Positions 1 to 9,174 of a DNA stretch of 64,000 nt are shown piece by piece. This DNA comes from a virus. Under the pieces are notes generated by a model. That model had not been told where the DNA came from. It was given only the letters and a program-made list of their open reading frames with translations, and ran no database searches. The position numbers and the translations under genes were made by a program. Position 1 is the stretch's first letter, and each line of letters opens with the position of its first letter. Where the stretch lies: positions 1 to 64,000 of IMG/VR virus record IMGVR_UViG_3300034073_003631; one strand, written 5' to 3'.

Positions 1-2502
1 ACCATCACCAACCACATCTTCAAAACCCAAGAATGTTTTTGGTATTCTTAATGCTGTAACCAATTTCTTTTGAATATATTCAATATCTGCTATTTCTCCA
101 AGATTTGAGTTTTTAATAAAAATACCAGATTCAATTGCAAATGTATGATAATTATGATACATTTCATTACCATCAATTGTTATTGTGCCAGTATCCATTC
201 TTTCTTCCATAATTTCAATTGATACTATCTTATGATTATTATATTTGTGCCCCTTCCAAGATTTCCAATTAGTATAACCAAATGCATTTAATAGTTTGTT
301 TAAATTATTATGTGTGAAAACAGTTAAATTAACAAGACTACTTCTAATACCGTTATTCAAATTACTAAACTCTGTCATAAAATTTTCATCATTATTTAAT
401 GATGTTATAATTTCATTAACTTTATTGTATTGTTTTGTTTTTTCAACAAAAATATTAAACAATAAATCATTAAAAATTAATTTCTGGGGTTTTGAAAAAA
501 CTTTATCCCTATAATATGGTGATTCCCAATTTTTCTTTGCTAATTGAGATGATTTTAATTTATTTTCATAAAGTTGCTTTGTTGCACTTATTAATGCGCC
601 TTTTTTCTTTAAATTATCAATATCTTTACACCAAGATAATAAACTACTTATAGTTTTAGATTTTGCTTGAGGAGTATGTATATTTTTAGAAAACCTATCT
701 TTTTTCTCATCTTCTGTAAGATTTTGTATATATTTCTTCAAACCATTTGATTGTTTTTCTGATATTATTTCAATATCTTCTATACTTCTTTTACTCCATA
801 TCTTTTTACTATTAATAGATGCTCTTATAGCCAATTCTTCCTTTAATTTAGGGTTTTCTATTAACTTATTCTTTAATGCTTGACCACCTAATTTGCAATG
901 TTCAATATTTATATTATGTGAATGATATCCATAATGATCTCTATTATTCATAAATACCAAATTACTAGGTGTGTTATTGTATCTATTAATATCTAAATGA
1001 TGTATTGTTTTCTTATCCTCTAAAATAAAATTATCATTATAAACAAACTCAACATGTTGATTTAAATCTTTCATAAAGTTTGCAACCATTCTATGTGTAA
1101 AATTCCATTTTTTTGTTTTATTATTCCAAACTTGATGATATTTTGACTTTGATTTATTTATTTGTGATTCTTTTGAATAAAAAGGCATTAATGAATCTCC
1201 CACCTTTAAATTTTGTGCCTCCACAAACCCATTTGTCCTATGAACAAATTTATGATCAGGTGTTGTAATAACTTCTTCACCATTATCTAATGTTATTTTT
1301 AAAACATTAGTGTCTTTTCTTGTAACACCTGCCCAAGTTATTAAACCTGGAGCTAAATCACCAGTATGGGGGTCACAAGAATAAGCCCATAAATTTCTAT
1401 TACCATTATCCCATTCTTCAATTAATTTACTCAATTCTAAAACTCTACCATCTAATAAGGGTATTCTAGTGTCTAATGATATACAAGCACCTGCTAAAGT
1501 TTCAATTGGACTTGCTTGACCTGGATCCCTAACTGGAACAAAATAATCTTGGTCAACAGCCATTTGATTATATCTCATATCAACATTACCAGTTTTGCTA
1601 TCAACAATCTGTTCTCTCTTGAATTTATTTGCAACACGTTGTACGTACGCTTCAACATCATTATCATCCATATTTCCAACAAACACTTTAAACACCCTTC
1701 TTTCTGGCGCTCTTGATGTTCTGTATATTAACATTGCATCTTCTGATAATAAAAGTTGCTTCCAGATACGTCTTGCTTTTTCCAATAAGGATGTTCCATA
1801 TGGTAATTTTCTATCATCCCCCAATATTCTAAAGTGTGCAATTTCCCAAGGTTGGAATTCCATCTGTTTATTTTTCCATTTAAATTTAAGGGAATCATTT
1901 TCTGATGATAGTTCTCCATAGCCTGATGCCTTTTCTGCACTACCTGGTTCTAATCTTTCAATTTCAATATTTGGTAATTGATTGCATCCAACAATACCTT
2001 TTTCTGGATCCAACTTTAAAAAGACAAAATTATCACCAAACTTACATGTGTTCCTAGTCCACATTGGTAATGATGTATTTATATCCAAAACATTATTAAA
2101 TAAATCTGTTAATACAGATTTTATTCTTTTTGATTCTGAATATATTTGCAACATATGTCCATCTTCATTTGAAGTTGTTGATTCTTCTGCATATATATCT
2201 AATGCTGCCCCAATTTCTGGAGTGTACTCCATACTTTCGAAATCATAGACTGATGCCAATCTTGTTGGTTCATAATAAACTGCTTGGGTATATAAGTGGT
2301 TATCAATTTTTGCCCATTGGTTTGATAGATAAAAAGATTGCTGTGCTTGTAGTTTTTCTCTTTCAAATTCAACTTTATTTTGAGTTCTTAATAGTTCTTT
2401 CTTATCAAACTTATATGTGGGTATATCTTGATTTAAAAGGGAATTTGGCCCAAAAGTTGCTGATAACCTTTGCCATACTGTTAGATTTTCATTATTGCTC
2501 AT
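1..2502 (-). CDS. Portal protein (gp20-like), interrupted by an intein; 3' end beyond the window
   Basis: The reading frame is open from an ATG at 2502 to the left edge (834 codons, no stop), so the gene is partial. The first 339 codons are the N-extein, ending in SPIETLAGA. After a 459-codon intein the C-extein resumes as SNLGEIADIEYIQKKL, which resembles the conserved NLGEIDDVxYFQKKL stretch of T4-type portal proteins (from memory of the family). Portal subunits form the dodecameric ring at the head vertex through which DNA is packaged and ejected. The gene sits directly downstream of the large terminase on the same strand, a normal packaging-module order. Prohead protease and capsid genes would be expected to the left. 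I am confident of the portal call and of the interruption. Confidence 0.86.
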   Translation of the reverse strand, partial: MSNNENLTVWQRLSATFGPNSLLNQDIPTYKFDKKELLRTQNKVEFEREKLQAQQSFYLSNQWAKIDNHLYTQAVYYEPTRLASVYDFESMEYTPEIGAALDIYAEESTTSNEDGHMLQIYSESKRIKSVLTDLFNNVLDINTSLPMWTRNTCKFGDNFVFLKLDPEKGIVGCNQLPNIEIERLEPGSAEKASGYGELSSENDSLKFKWKNKQMEFQPWEIAHFRILGDDRKLPYGTSLLEKARRIWKQLLLSEDAMLIYRTSRAPERRVFKVFVGNMDDNDVEAYVQRVANKFKREQIVDSKTGNVDMRYNQMAVDQDYFVPVRDPGQASPIETLAGACISLDTRIPLLDGRVLELSKLIEEWDNGNRNLWAYSCDPHTGDLAPGLITWAGVTRKDTNVLKITLDNGEEVITTPDHKFVHRTNGFVEAQNLKVGDSLMPFYSKESQINKSKSKYHQVWNNKTKKWNFTHRMVANFMKDLNQHVEFVYNDNFILEDKKTIHHLDINRYNNTPSNLVFMNNRDHYGYHSHNINIEHCKLGGQALKNKLIENPKLKEELAIRASINSKKIWSKRSIEDIEIISEKQSNGLKKYIQNLTEDEKKDRFSKNIHTPQAKSKTISSLLSWCKDIDNLKKKGALISATKQLYENKLKSSQLAKKNWESPYYRDKVFSKPQKLIFNDLLFNIFVEKTKQYNKVNEIITSLNNDENFMTEFSNLNNGIRSSLVNLTVFTHNNLNKLLNAFGYTNWKSWKGHKYNNHKIVSIEIMEERMDTGTITIDGNEMYHNYHTFAIESGIFIKNSNLGEIADIEYIQKKLVTALRIPKTFLGFEDVVGDG
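109..1485 (-). mobile_element. Intein with internal HNH homing endonuclease, in the portal gene
   Basis: The frame carries a 459-residue insertion starting with Cys in CISLDTRIPLLDG (splicing block A) and containing TTPDHKF (block B, TxxH). It ends YHTFAIESGIFIKN before Ser+1 of the C-extein (blocks F and G). The penultimate residue is Lys instead of the usual His. An HNH-type nuclease core (IHHLDINRYNNTPSNL, then HYGYH) lies near 913-1005, so this is probably a mobile, homing-competent intein and not a mini-intein. Protein splicing would join A to S and restore the portal sequence without a gap. Confidence 0.88.
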
Positions 2503-2517
2503 AATATTTTTTATATT

Positions 2518-4269
2518 TTATTTTACACCAAATAGCCAACCATATTTTTGATAATCATTGACATTTGGTTTATTTGATACATTATTATCTGTTGAACTTG
2601 ATATCATAGGATTAAAGAACATAGATTGTTCTGTATATATGTTCTTGAATGAACTCCAAGAGTTAATCATAGCCTTTGTATGGTTTGTCACTTTTTCCAA
2701 AACCTGGAATGATTTTTCTGCAACATATGTAGCCATAGCAATTGCCATAATACAATCATCATGATGTCCCTTTTGATGATCAGGTCTTCCATTTATATAT
2801 ATAAACGTATTCATCTCATTGTATAGTCTATTTGAATATATTTTAAACTCATGCCTCAATGCTTCCTCAAAAGACGCAATCATCTGCACCCTTTTATTAT
2901 TGAAATTTATTCCTGGGATTTTATCTGCCATTTTTGAATCATATTTCCATTTATTGTTATTATCAATATTATCATAATACAAACTTGGATAATTCATTTC
3001 TTGCAATTTTCTTGATGTTGCAACACCCATCCCACCAGTTAAATCAACAACAACAAATGCCTTATATAATGAACACCATTTAAAAACAACTTCTGCCAAT
3101 ATATCTGGTGGTATTTTGCCAACATATTCCAAAACTTGTTCTTGCGTATCAAAATCAATAATCTGGATGGTTGAAAAATCTTCTGAATCCCCCCTAGACA
3201 CATCCACACCTGCAACATATCTATGACCATTTTCTGGCTCTTTAAACATCCATAAACTATTCCCCATCAATTTTGATATGGGATTTGTTAGTTGGTTTTT
3301 TAAAATATTTGATAATAATTCAGAATCAAACACATTATCCCCAGACCCCAAGAAATTACTTTCAATCTCTTGTGACACCTTTCTCTTATCATATTTAAGT
3401 TTTTTAACCATACCCTCATACCAAGATGAGCATGGTTTATAACCTTCTTCAATATATTCAATAACTTTCTGATGGTCTCTCTCATAAGAATTTTCATGTG
3501 ATAAATCAATTAAATCATCTTTGCTATACTCCTCCTTATTTAATAGATAGTGAATCATATCCTTTGTCTTCACCATATACAAATCTTTTGTGTATCTTGG
3601 ATCCCTATACCAAACCATTTCTGTAATCTTGAACTCATTCATATTACGTAACGCTTGGTCATATATTTCATAATATATTGGGTCATATCCATTGGGTGTT
3701 GATATTACTACAACTTTACCACCAGTACTCAAAGATGCCATAGATGCAGCCCAAAAATCAGGGTCAGCATCAATATAAGCAGCCTCATCAAATATTAATG
3801 TGGTTGGGGTATAACCCCTCAATGCATCCTTTGATGTTGCCACAGCCTTAACCTCACAATCATTGTTTAATTTAAAATGTCTTGCAGAATTCTTTTCAGA
3901 TGAAAAACCAATTCCAACCCAATTTGGCCATTGCTCAATAAAATGTCTAACCTTATTTGCCATTTCCACAGCTGTATCCAACTTATTTGCAATAATCAAT
4001 ATCTTTTCAGGTTTATTCCTATTTGCAAATGCCAACCTTTTTGATATCCAGGCTGCTGTCACAGTTGATACACCAGCCTGTCTATACTTTAATGCAATAT
4101 TTTCATTATATAAATCAAAATCCTCAATCAACTTAATTTGGTCAGGAAATAAATCTAATGGTACATATCTTTTTGCTGTATTGTCATATGTCTGCAAATA
4201 TGTCTTTAAACAGTATGGTGTGCTCTTTATGCATTTGGCAGATTCAATCAATACTTGATCTCTTGTCAT
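2518..4269 (-). CDS. Terminase large subunit (gp17-like packaging ATPase/nuclease)
   Basis: 583 residues from the ATG at 4269. A longer in-frame start at 4302 would place the late-promoter motif inside the gene, so I reject it. The N-terminal ATPase shows a Walker A-like RQAGVST (about 63-69) and Walker B LIFDEAA (158-164). The C-terminal RNase H-fold nuclease shows AGVDVSRGDSEDFS (353-366) and a late acidic DDC motif. The length fits T4 gp17 (about 610). It pumps DNA through the portal and cuts concatemers. It lies just upstream of the portal gene with a 15-bp gap. The small terminase subunit was not recognised in the window. Confidence 0.93.
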   Translation of the reverse strand: MTRDQVLIESAKCIKSTPYCLKTYLQTYDNTAKRYVPLDLFPDQIKLIEDFDLYNENIALKYRQAGVSTVTAAWISKRLAFANRNKPEKILIIANKLDTAVEMANKVRHFIEQWPNWVGIGFSSEKNSARHFKLNNDCEVKAVATSKDALRGYTPTTLIFDEAAYIDADPDFWAASMASLSTGGKVVVISTPNGYDPIYYEIYDQALRNMNEFKITEMVWYRDPRYTKDLYMVKTKDMIHYLLNKEEYSKDDLIDLSHENSYERDHQKVIEYIEEGYKPCSSWYEGMVKKLKYDKRKVSQEIESNFLGSGDNVFDSELLSNILKNQLTNPISKLMGNSLWMFKEPENGHRYVAGVDVSRGDSEDFSTIQIIDFDTQEQVLEYVGKIPPDILAEVVFKWCSLYKAFVVVDLTGGMGVATSRKLQEMNYPSLYYDNIDNNNKWKYDSKMADKIPGINFNNKRVQMIASFEEALRHEFKIYSNRLYNEMNTFIYINGRPDHQKGHHDDCIMAIAMATYVAEKSFQVLEKVTNHTKAMINSWSSFKNIYTEQSMFFNPMISSSTDNNVSNKPNVNDYQKYGWLFGVK

Positions 4270-4282
4270 ATTCTTTTTTTTA

Positions 4283-4290
4283 TATAAATA
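4283..4290 (-). promoter_or_regulatory. Late-promoter-like TATTTATA motif before terminase
   Basis: Minus strand reads TATTTATA ending 13 bp before the terminase ATG. It is one member of the recurrent motif described in the findings. Confidence 0.5.
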
Positions 4291-4303
4291 CACATAAAAC
4301 AAA

Positions 4304-4335
4304 AAAACCCCAACCTAATTAAAGATTGGGGTTTT
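4304..4335. terminator. Rho-independent terminator hairpin
   Basis: AAAACCCCAA pairs with TTGGGGTTTT around a 12-nt loop. It lies downstream of the 4349-5689 gene on the minus strand, with an A/T run on both sides, and separates that gene from terminase. Confidence 0.75.
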
Positions 4336-4348
4336 AAATATTATTTTA

Positions 4349-5689
4349 TTAGTTTCTTCTAATGTTTAAATCTTTCAATAATTCATCAAGTGATATGTCC
4401 TCAAAATCTGAGGGGTCAAAATTTGTTTGCTTACCACCAGTATAATCATCTGGTGCTTGATTAGATGCAAATTCATCATCATCATAAGCATCTTCATCAT
4501 CCATATCATCCATATACTGGCTTTGTAGGTAATCAAGATATCTCTCTTTACTAACTCTAGCTTGTGAAATTAATTCATCAAATTCTCTTTTAGCATAATC
4601 TTGATCAGATGGTGTATCTGATATTACATATTTCATCAAATTAATAAATTCATCTGCTGGTATTTTATATAACTCAACAAAGAAAAATCTAATCAAACCA
4701 ATATCTGATTTATCAAATAATTCAGCAGGTAAAATATTCCTTATTTTTTCCAAAATGGCTGGACCAATTCTTAAACCTTCTGTTTCTGATTTTAATGTAT
4801 CTGCTTGACCTAATGTCATATTAGCCATATTATCATCACTAGAATAACCATGTCTTGCTAATGCTTCTTCAATTCCTTTTGCAATTTCATGACATAATAT
4901 TGGAAACATAAATGCTGTGGCATTGATTACAGTCTTTGTTTCACCAGTTTCTGGATCCTCTTCATCATCAACATCAACAGCTGCAGAAACTCCACCACCT
5001 TTTGCTGCCATATCCATCATTGATTCATTCAAGAAATATAATGCATCAACTAAAGGGATTGTTGTTGAGTATAGTTGGTATAATTTTGGGTCAATTGCAT
5101 CTAATTGAGATTTAACCTCTGGCTTCTCATATATATAATGAGTTTTCCTTGCAACCCCACCAATGATAGCATTAATGATATCCCTTTTGAAAACTTCATT
5201 TGATAATTCTTCTTCTTCTTCTGGGGATAATTCTTGTTTAATTTTATCTTTTTCTTTTCTCATTTTACCAACAACATCATTGCCTGGCATCCCTAAACTA
5301 GCATTAATGATGAACTCATCATCACTAACTTCCATTTCATTTAATGTTTCACTAATTGCTAATTCAACTAATTCATCACTATACCTAGATTCTAATTGTT
5401 GAATTGCAGAAGCATTCTGATATACTCTTGATGTTACAATTGAAACTAATTCATTTGCAGTTAATGTTTCTTTACCTGCAATCTTTCTAACTCTATTTAA
5501 TACATCATTAAATGAACGGCTATATAGTTTTTGAACATCTGCTGAACCCCTCTTTAAGGCAGGGTTTTGTCCAAACATAGAATTTGGGTCTGCAAGTTTT
5601 TTCTCCAATCTAGGATCCATACGTTCAGGACCAGTGTATTCTAACTGTTCTCTTAATTTTTTGTTGATTAGTTTGTCTATGTTCTTCAT
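4349..5689 (-). CDS. Putative structural protein in the head module
   Basis: 446 residues, not recognised. The N-terminus MKNIDKLINKKLREQ has the leader pattern ending L-R-E followed by Q. The middle is charged and helical and the C-terminus is strongly acidic (runs of D and E near 395-420). It sits between terminase and a chain of overlapping structural-like genes, overlaps the upstream gene by 1 bp (TAATG), and ends at a hairpin. A head-internal or scaffold-like role would fit the location, acidity and leader, but no known domain was identified. Confidence 0.6.
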   Translation of the reverse strand: MKNIDKLINKKLREQLEYTGPERMDPRLEKKLADPNSMFGQNPALKRGSADVQKLYSRSFNDVLNRVRKIAGKETLTANELVSIVTSRVYQNASAIQQLESRYSDELVELAISETLNEMEVSDDEFIINASLGMPGNDVVGKMRKEKDKIKQELSPEEEEELSNEVFKRDIINAIIGGVARKTHYIYEKPEVKSQLDAIDPKLYQLYSTTIPLVDALYFLNESMMDMAAKGGGVSAAVDVDDEEDPETGETKTVINATAFMFPILCHEIAKGIEEALARHGYSSDDNMANMTLGQADTLKSETEGLRIGPAILEKIRNILPAELFDKSDIGLIRFFFVELYKIPADEFINLMKYVISDTPSDQDYAKREFDELISQARVSKERYLDYLQSQYMDDMDDEDAYDDDEFASNQAPDDYTGGKQTNFDPSDFEDISLDELLKDLNIRRN

Positions 5690-6468
5690 TATCCTTTGAA
5701 ATTTATTAATTGCATAATGTTATCAATAATAGCATCTTTTGCTTTATTTGGTCCTATTGCTTTTGGAACAGTTTTTACACCTGGGCGTGGGTTTTGGAAT
5801 GGGTTATCTCTCCTTGATGGTTTTATTTTTGGATTTGCTGGTTTTACAACTGGTTTTGTTGTTGTATCAGCCTTTGGCATAGGGTTTATTTTTGGATTTG
5901 GGTTTTGGAATGGGTTATCTCTCCTTGATGGTTTTATTTTTGGATTTGCTGGTTTTACAACTGGTTTTGTGTCAGGGGCTTGTTCTTTTAAATGATTTAA
6001 CAAACCTCTCTTTGTAACTTGTGGTCTTAATTTTGATTCAACCATTTTATTCATTTGGTCTTCAATAAAAGAATCAATCATATTTGATTCCTTCATATCT
6101 TTTTTTGAATTACCCTTAACATCCATAACACATCTTTCATATTTGTTTTTTTGTGCTTTTGTCCACTCACTTCTTTCAGAAGTACCAAATTCTTTCTTTA
6201 ATTGTGCTGTGCAAATAGCCCAAGGATTGGATTTAGACTTTTTAGCCTCACCCATCTCTCTTTTCTCTAATCTAACATTATAACCTTTAGCCGCTAATTG
6301 CATAGCCTTTGGTTCATTTTTAGTTGAGATGCTTCCTTTTGTTGTGGTTGATTGTTCACCTAATAACTTTGAGTATAAATAATTTATATTATTATCACTC
6401 ATACCTTTTAAAGCGTTTATAGAAAAACCCTCCTCCAATAAGGTTAATACTTTTTTATTAATTTTCAT
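5689..6468 (-). CDS. Pro/Lys-rich putative virion protein with internal repeat
   Basis: 259 residues, unrecognised. A leader-like N-terminus ends LLGE before Q39, and a second candidate site (HLKE before Q) lies near residue 166. The C-terminal half holds two copies of a basic Pro-rich segment built on KPVVKPANPKIKP and SRRDNPFQNP, 37 residues apart. The central SNPWAICTAQLKKEFG stretch, with a later Cys, looks like a compact conserved domain. It overlaps both neighbours (1 bp and 11 bp), so it is part of a coupled head-gene operon. Basic Pro-rich tails and protease-like sites suggest a DNA-associated internal protein; this is inference. Confidence 0.6.
   Translation of the reverse strand: MKINKKVLTLLEEGFSINALKGMSDNNINYLYSKLLGEQSTTTKGSISTKNEPKAMQLAAKGYNVRLEKREMGEAKKSKSNPWAICTAQLKKEFGTSERSEWTKAQKNKYERCVMDVKGNSKKDMKESNMIDSFIEDQMNKMVESKLRPQVTKRGLLNHLKEQAPDTKPVVKPANPKIKPSRRDNPFQNPNPKINPMPKADTTTKPVVKPANPKIKPSRRDNPFQNPRPGVKTVPKAIGPNKAKDAIIDNIMQLINFKG
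5790..5970. repeat. Two ~70-bp direct repeats inside a coding region
   Basis: 5790-5859 and 5901-5970 are near-identical, offset by 111 bp (37 codons). They encode the duplicated KPANPKIKP/SRRDNPFQNP segment. They could expand or contract by slippage or recombination without shifting frame. Confidence 0.85.
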
Positions 6469-6850
6469 ATACTATGGTTTTTTCAAATTCTAAGATTAAA
6501 TCTCTTTCATACAGTTTATTTTTTATTTCTTGTTCAGTTTCACCAAACTTAAATACCAATCTATTTTTTGCATCTTCATTAACTTCCCAGCCTAATGCTA
6601 TAACACCATCAACAGAATCAATCATAGAGAAATAATCAGAGTTTTGTATTAAATACAATGATACATCTTCTGTTGTTAATTGTCCAACTTTTGTTATATA
6701 TTTTAATTCTGGCGGTTTTGGATAACCATTGGCAGGTTTTGCTTCCCAACTCTCCCCCCAAACTGAATCAGAGGATGAAAAGATAAACTCATATATATAA
6801 TCACCTTTATAATTGATACCCAAAGAATTTATGAAAATTAATCTATTCAT
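6458..6850 (-). CDS. Conserved-looking hypothetical protein of head operon
   Basis: 130 residues. No signal peptide or membrane segment is visible. It is rich in aromatics (VWGESWEAKPANGYPKPPE) and ends acidic. It overlaps the upstream gene by 4 bp (ATGA) and the downstream gene by 11 bp, so its stoichiometry is probably tied to theirs. I do not recognise the family. The position between the 436-residue acidic protein and the repeat protein implies a structural or assembly role. Confidence 0.55.
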   Translation of the reverse strand: MNRLIFINSLGINYKGDYIYEFIFSSSDSVWGESWEAKPANGYPKPPELKYITKVGQLTTEDVSLYLIQNSDYFSMIDSVDGVIALGWEVNEDAKNRLVFKFGETEQEIKNKLYERDLILEFEKTIVYEN

Positions 6851-8157
6851 TTTATGATTTCTCCTTTTTTTGTTATTTTTACAGTGTTTTCATTTAACTT
6901 CAACATAATATTACCCAAGTTAGTCTTACCCATAACTTTGAATCTCTTAAACTTATTTAAGAAATTGTTTGCAGCAGAATATTGTTTCTCTGTTTCAGAT
7001 AAAATTTTAATTGATTTTAAATTTTCATTTAATGATTTTTCTATTTTTCTTTTCTTCTGCTCTGACAACACTTTTTCTTGTGGGCTTAATTCAAAATAGT
7101 TTGAAATAATTCTATCCACTTTTGATTCTGAATATCTCTTTTTTGGTGCATATTCTTCACCACCTTGAGGCATAGCACCCATATCTGGCATTTCACCTCC
7201 CATACCATCAATCCCTTGCATATCTGGCATTTCACCATCCATTCCTTCCATATCAGGCATTTCACCATCCATGTTAGGCATTTCACCATCCATTCCTTCC
7301 ATATCAGGCATTTCTTCCATATTGCCCTCTTCTCCACCTCCTTCAAATTTTGAAAGAATGTCATCAACATCTTCTTCATCAAGAATGTCAATATTTAAAG
7401 ATGATATGACCATATTAATGACATATTTAATTTCTTCAGATGTTAAACCTTCTTCATTTTCAAGTGTCCTAATCTTTTGTGTTAATCTTCCTGTTAATTT
7501 TTGGATAGTTTTAAAGGTAACTTCCTCATCACCTTTGCCTTGTTTTGGTTCCATAGGTTCATCCTCCATATCCATATCTGGCATTTCATCACCCATATCA
7601 TCCATTCCTGGTTCAGCAGGTGGTGGCATTTCACCTTCCATACCTGGTTCACCCATATCAGGCATTTGCCCTTCACCACCTTCCAATGGAGATGGGGGTA
7701 ACTCTGGATTTGGAACAGCTGGTGGTTCTGGTGGTGGAGCAGGCATATCACCCATTTCATTATCAGGTTGTGCAGGTTTTGGTGTTTTTAATGTGTATTT
7801 CTTTTGCTCACCAAATAATGATATACCATTTGGATTATCATATAGTTCATTTAATTCCTTTGTTATTAGATTTAATTTCTTAAATGCTTGAGAATAAGAT
7901 CTGTAATATTTTCTGTTTCTTATTGGGTCTATATAATCTAATGTGGATTCATTTAATCCCTTTTTAATAACATAACCAACTTTCTCTTTAACAATAGCAT
8001 ATACATTACCATCTGTTAATTGTATGTCATATTCCTTTGAAGAAGTTTCATTTATATTAGCTTTATCAACTTCTTTATACATAGCAATTTCTAACATTCT
8101 ATTTAGTTTTGCACTACCTTGTAGCTTTTCACTGCCTATTGGTTTTAATTTACTCAT
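6847..8157 (-). CDS. Acidic Met/Pro-rich putative virion protein
   Basis: 436 residues. An N-terminal domain of about 125 residues is followed by a proline-rich linker and two low-complexity acidic tracts made of repeated EMPDM, MEGMDGEMP and PDMG units (near 165-205 and 275-335). A short helical domain (TFKTIQKLTGRLTQKIRTL) lies between them and a basic C-terminus follows. Candidate (I/L)-x-E sites occur near the C-terminus (VLSE before Q; ILSE). The function is unknown. The acidic repeats, location in the head module and possible protease sites make a scaffold or core protein plausible, but nothing identifies it directly. Confidence 0.6.
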   Translation of the reverse strand: MSKLKPIGSEKLQGSAKLNRMLEIAMYKEVDKANINETSSKEYDIQLTDGNVYAIVKEKVGYVIKKGLNESTLDYIDPIRNRKYYRSYSQAFKKLNLITKELNELYDNPNGISLFGEQKKYTLKTPKPAQPDNEMGDMPAPPPEPPAVPNPELPPSPLEGGEGQMPDMGEPGMEGEMPPPAEPGMDDMGDEMPDMDMEDEPMEPKQGKGDEEVTFKTIQKLTGRLTQKIRTLENEEGLTSEEIKYVINMVISSLNIDILDEEDVDDILSKFEGGGEEGNMEEMPDMEGMDGEMPNMDGEMPDMEGMDGEMPDMQGIDGMGGEMPDMGAMPQGGEEYAPKKRYSESKVDRIISNYFELSPQEKVLSEQKKRKIEKSLNENLKSIKILSETEKQYSAANNFLNKFKRFKVMGKTNLGNIMLKLNENTVKITKKGEIIK

Positions 8158-8170
8158 TTTTTTATATTTT

Positions 8171-8365
8171 TTAATTATTTAAGCCATTTATTCCACCTAA
8201 TTTAACTGCTGACATTTCAATAACTGTATCAGTCCCCCCTGTTGTGTTTACAATAACAGCCTGTGGATGAGGTACTTGTGTTGTCCCAGTCAATGGATCA
8301 CCACTGAAAAACCCCAACATACCTTTGGTATATTCATAAAACGTGTTTGCACTAATTACTGCCAT
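8171..8365 (-). CDS. Small hypothetical protein
   Basis: 64 residues with a late-type motif upstream. The sequence is rich in Gly, Thr and Val (AVIVNTTGGTDTVIEMSAVKL), consistent with a small beta-structured protein. It precedes the head operon on the same strand. I do not recognise it. A small decoration, fibre or capsid accessory protein is possible but unproven. Confidence 0.5.
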   Translation of the reverse strand: MAVISANTFYEYTKGMLGFFSGDPLTGTTQVPHPQAVIVNTTGGTDTVIEMSAVKLGGINGLNN

Positions 8366-8381
8366 TTTTATTTTATTTATA

Positions 8382-8390
8382 TATAAATAT
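8382..8390 (-). promoter_or_regulatory. Late-promoter-like ATATTTATA motif
   Basis: The minus strand reads ATATTTATA, 16 bp before the start at 8365. It likely drives the 8365-to-4349 operon. Confidence 0.5.
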
Positions 8391-8428
8391 ATCTATTATG
8401 TCAAATATTAATATAGTAAAAATAAAAT

Positions 8429-9172
8429 TTAATAAATTTCATTTTCAATAGATAATTCTTTGGTTCTTTTATTATATTGATAATTAAATACCTTGTCTAA
8501 TAACCCACTACGCCTTAAATACTTATAAACCAAGTTTTCATTTGAAAATTCACCCCCCTTCTCCAAGCCACCTTTCCTAAACTTTCTTAATTTATCTGTT
8601 AATTTTTTTATTTTTGTTTTTGAAACTTTTAATGATGCCTCATCTGCATCTTTTAATGTTTTCTTAACAAATTCAACCCAATGGTTTATTTTTAATTTTA
8701 ATTTTGTTTTATTAACTGGGGGTTTTTCTTTTTTGGGAACAACTATCCACTCCTCATTCATTAATGAGTATTGACCTTCTGCTGTATGTTCTTCTTTTTC
8801 ATCTTGTGGATATACTTCAACATCATAACCTTTGATTGTTAAATTATGCTTATCATTAAAAATTAATTTCTTTGCTGAAAATAATTTTAAATAAACTTCA
8901 CCTTCATCCTCAAATTGATCCAAATCAATAATTATATGCAAATCAAAATCAGAATATTCTGACCAGTTATAATTGGATAATGACCCAGTTAATATTATAT
9001 CTTCAACAAAAACATCCTCATCCAAAAATTCAATAAACTCTTTTGCAATATCCAATAACCCTTTTTTAATTTCAGGCTTCATCTTTGCCTTCTTTACATT
9101 ATTGGGACTGTCCCAAACTTTTGGGTTCAATGTATCTTTAACTATAAAACTTTTTATTATATTATTCTCCAT
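8429..9172 (-). CDS. Nucleotidyltransferase-fold protein
   Basis: 247 residues. Residues about 60-85 read LTGSLSNYNWSEYSDFDLHIII, in which the GS and the later DFD match the polymerase-beta nucleotidyltransferase core (GSxxxx then DxD). A third acidic residue may be in YDVEVYP. The C-terminal half is a basic helical region (KTKLKLKI, KKLTDKLRKFRKGG). Such phage proteins could add nucleotides to RNA or proteins, but the substrate cannot be read from the sequence. It is followed 3 bp away by the KTSC-domain gene and lies upstream of the head operon. Confidence 0.7.
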   Translation of the reverse strand: MENNIIKSFIVKDTLNPKVWDSPNNVKKAKMKPEIKKGLLDIAKEFIEFLDEDVFVEDIILTGSLSNYNWSEYSDFDLHIIIDLDQFEDEGEVYLKLFSAKKLIFNDKHNLTIKGYDVEVYPQDEKEEHTAEGQYSLMNEEWIVVPKKEKPPVNKTKLKLKINHWVEFVKKTLKDADEASLKVSKTKIKKLTDKLRKFRKGGLEKGGEFSNENLVYKYLRRSGLLDKVFNYQYNKRTKELSIENEIY

Positions 9173-9174
9173 AG

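Noticed and set aside
2557-2764. Open frames on the opposite strand of terminase
   Set aside because: They are shadows of a gene with full motif support.
4227-4260. LIE before S in the terminase N-terminus counted as a packaging leader
   Set aside because: Terminase is not a head-internal protein, and one chance match to a three-residue rule is expected in a gene this long.
4267-4290. TATAAATA on the plus strand read as a T4 late promoter for plus-strand genes
   Set aside because: At most sites the adjacent gene is on the minus strand, so the functional reading is TATTTATA in the direction of transcription.
7271-7891. Long Ser/Gly/Ile-rich open frame antisense to the acidic head-module gene
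   Set aside because: Its composition is the antisense image of the low-complexity MPDM/EGGE tracts; the sense gene is supported by overlaps with both neighbours.
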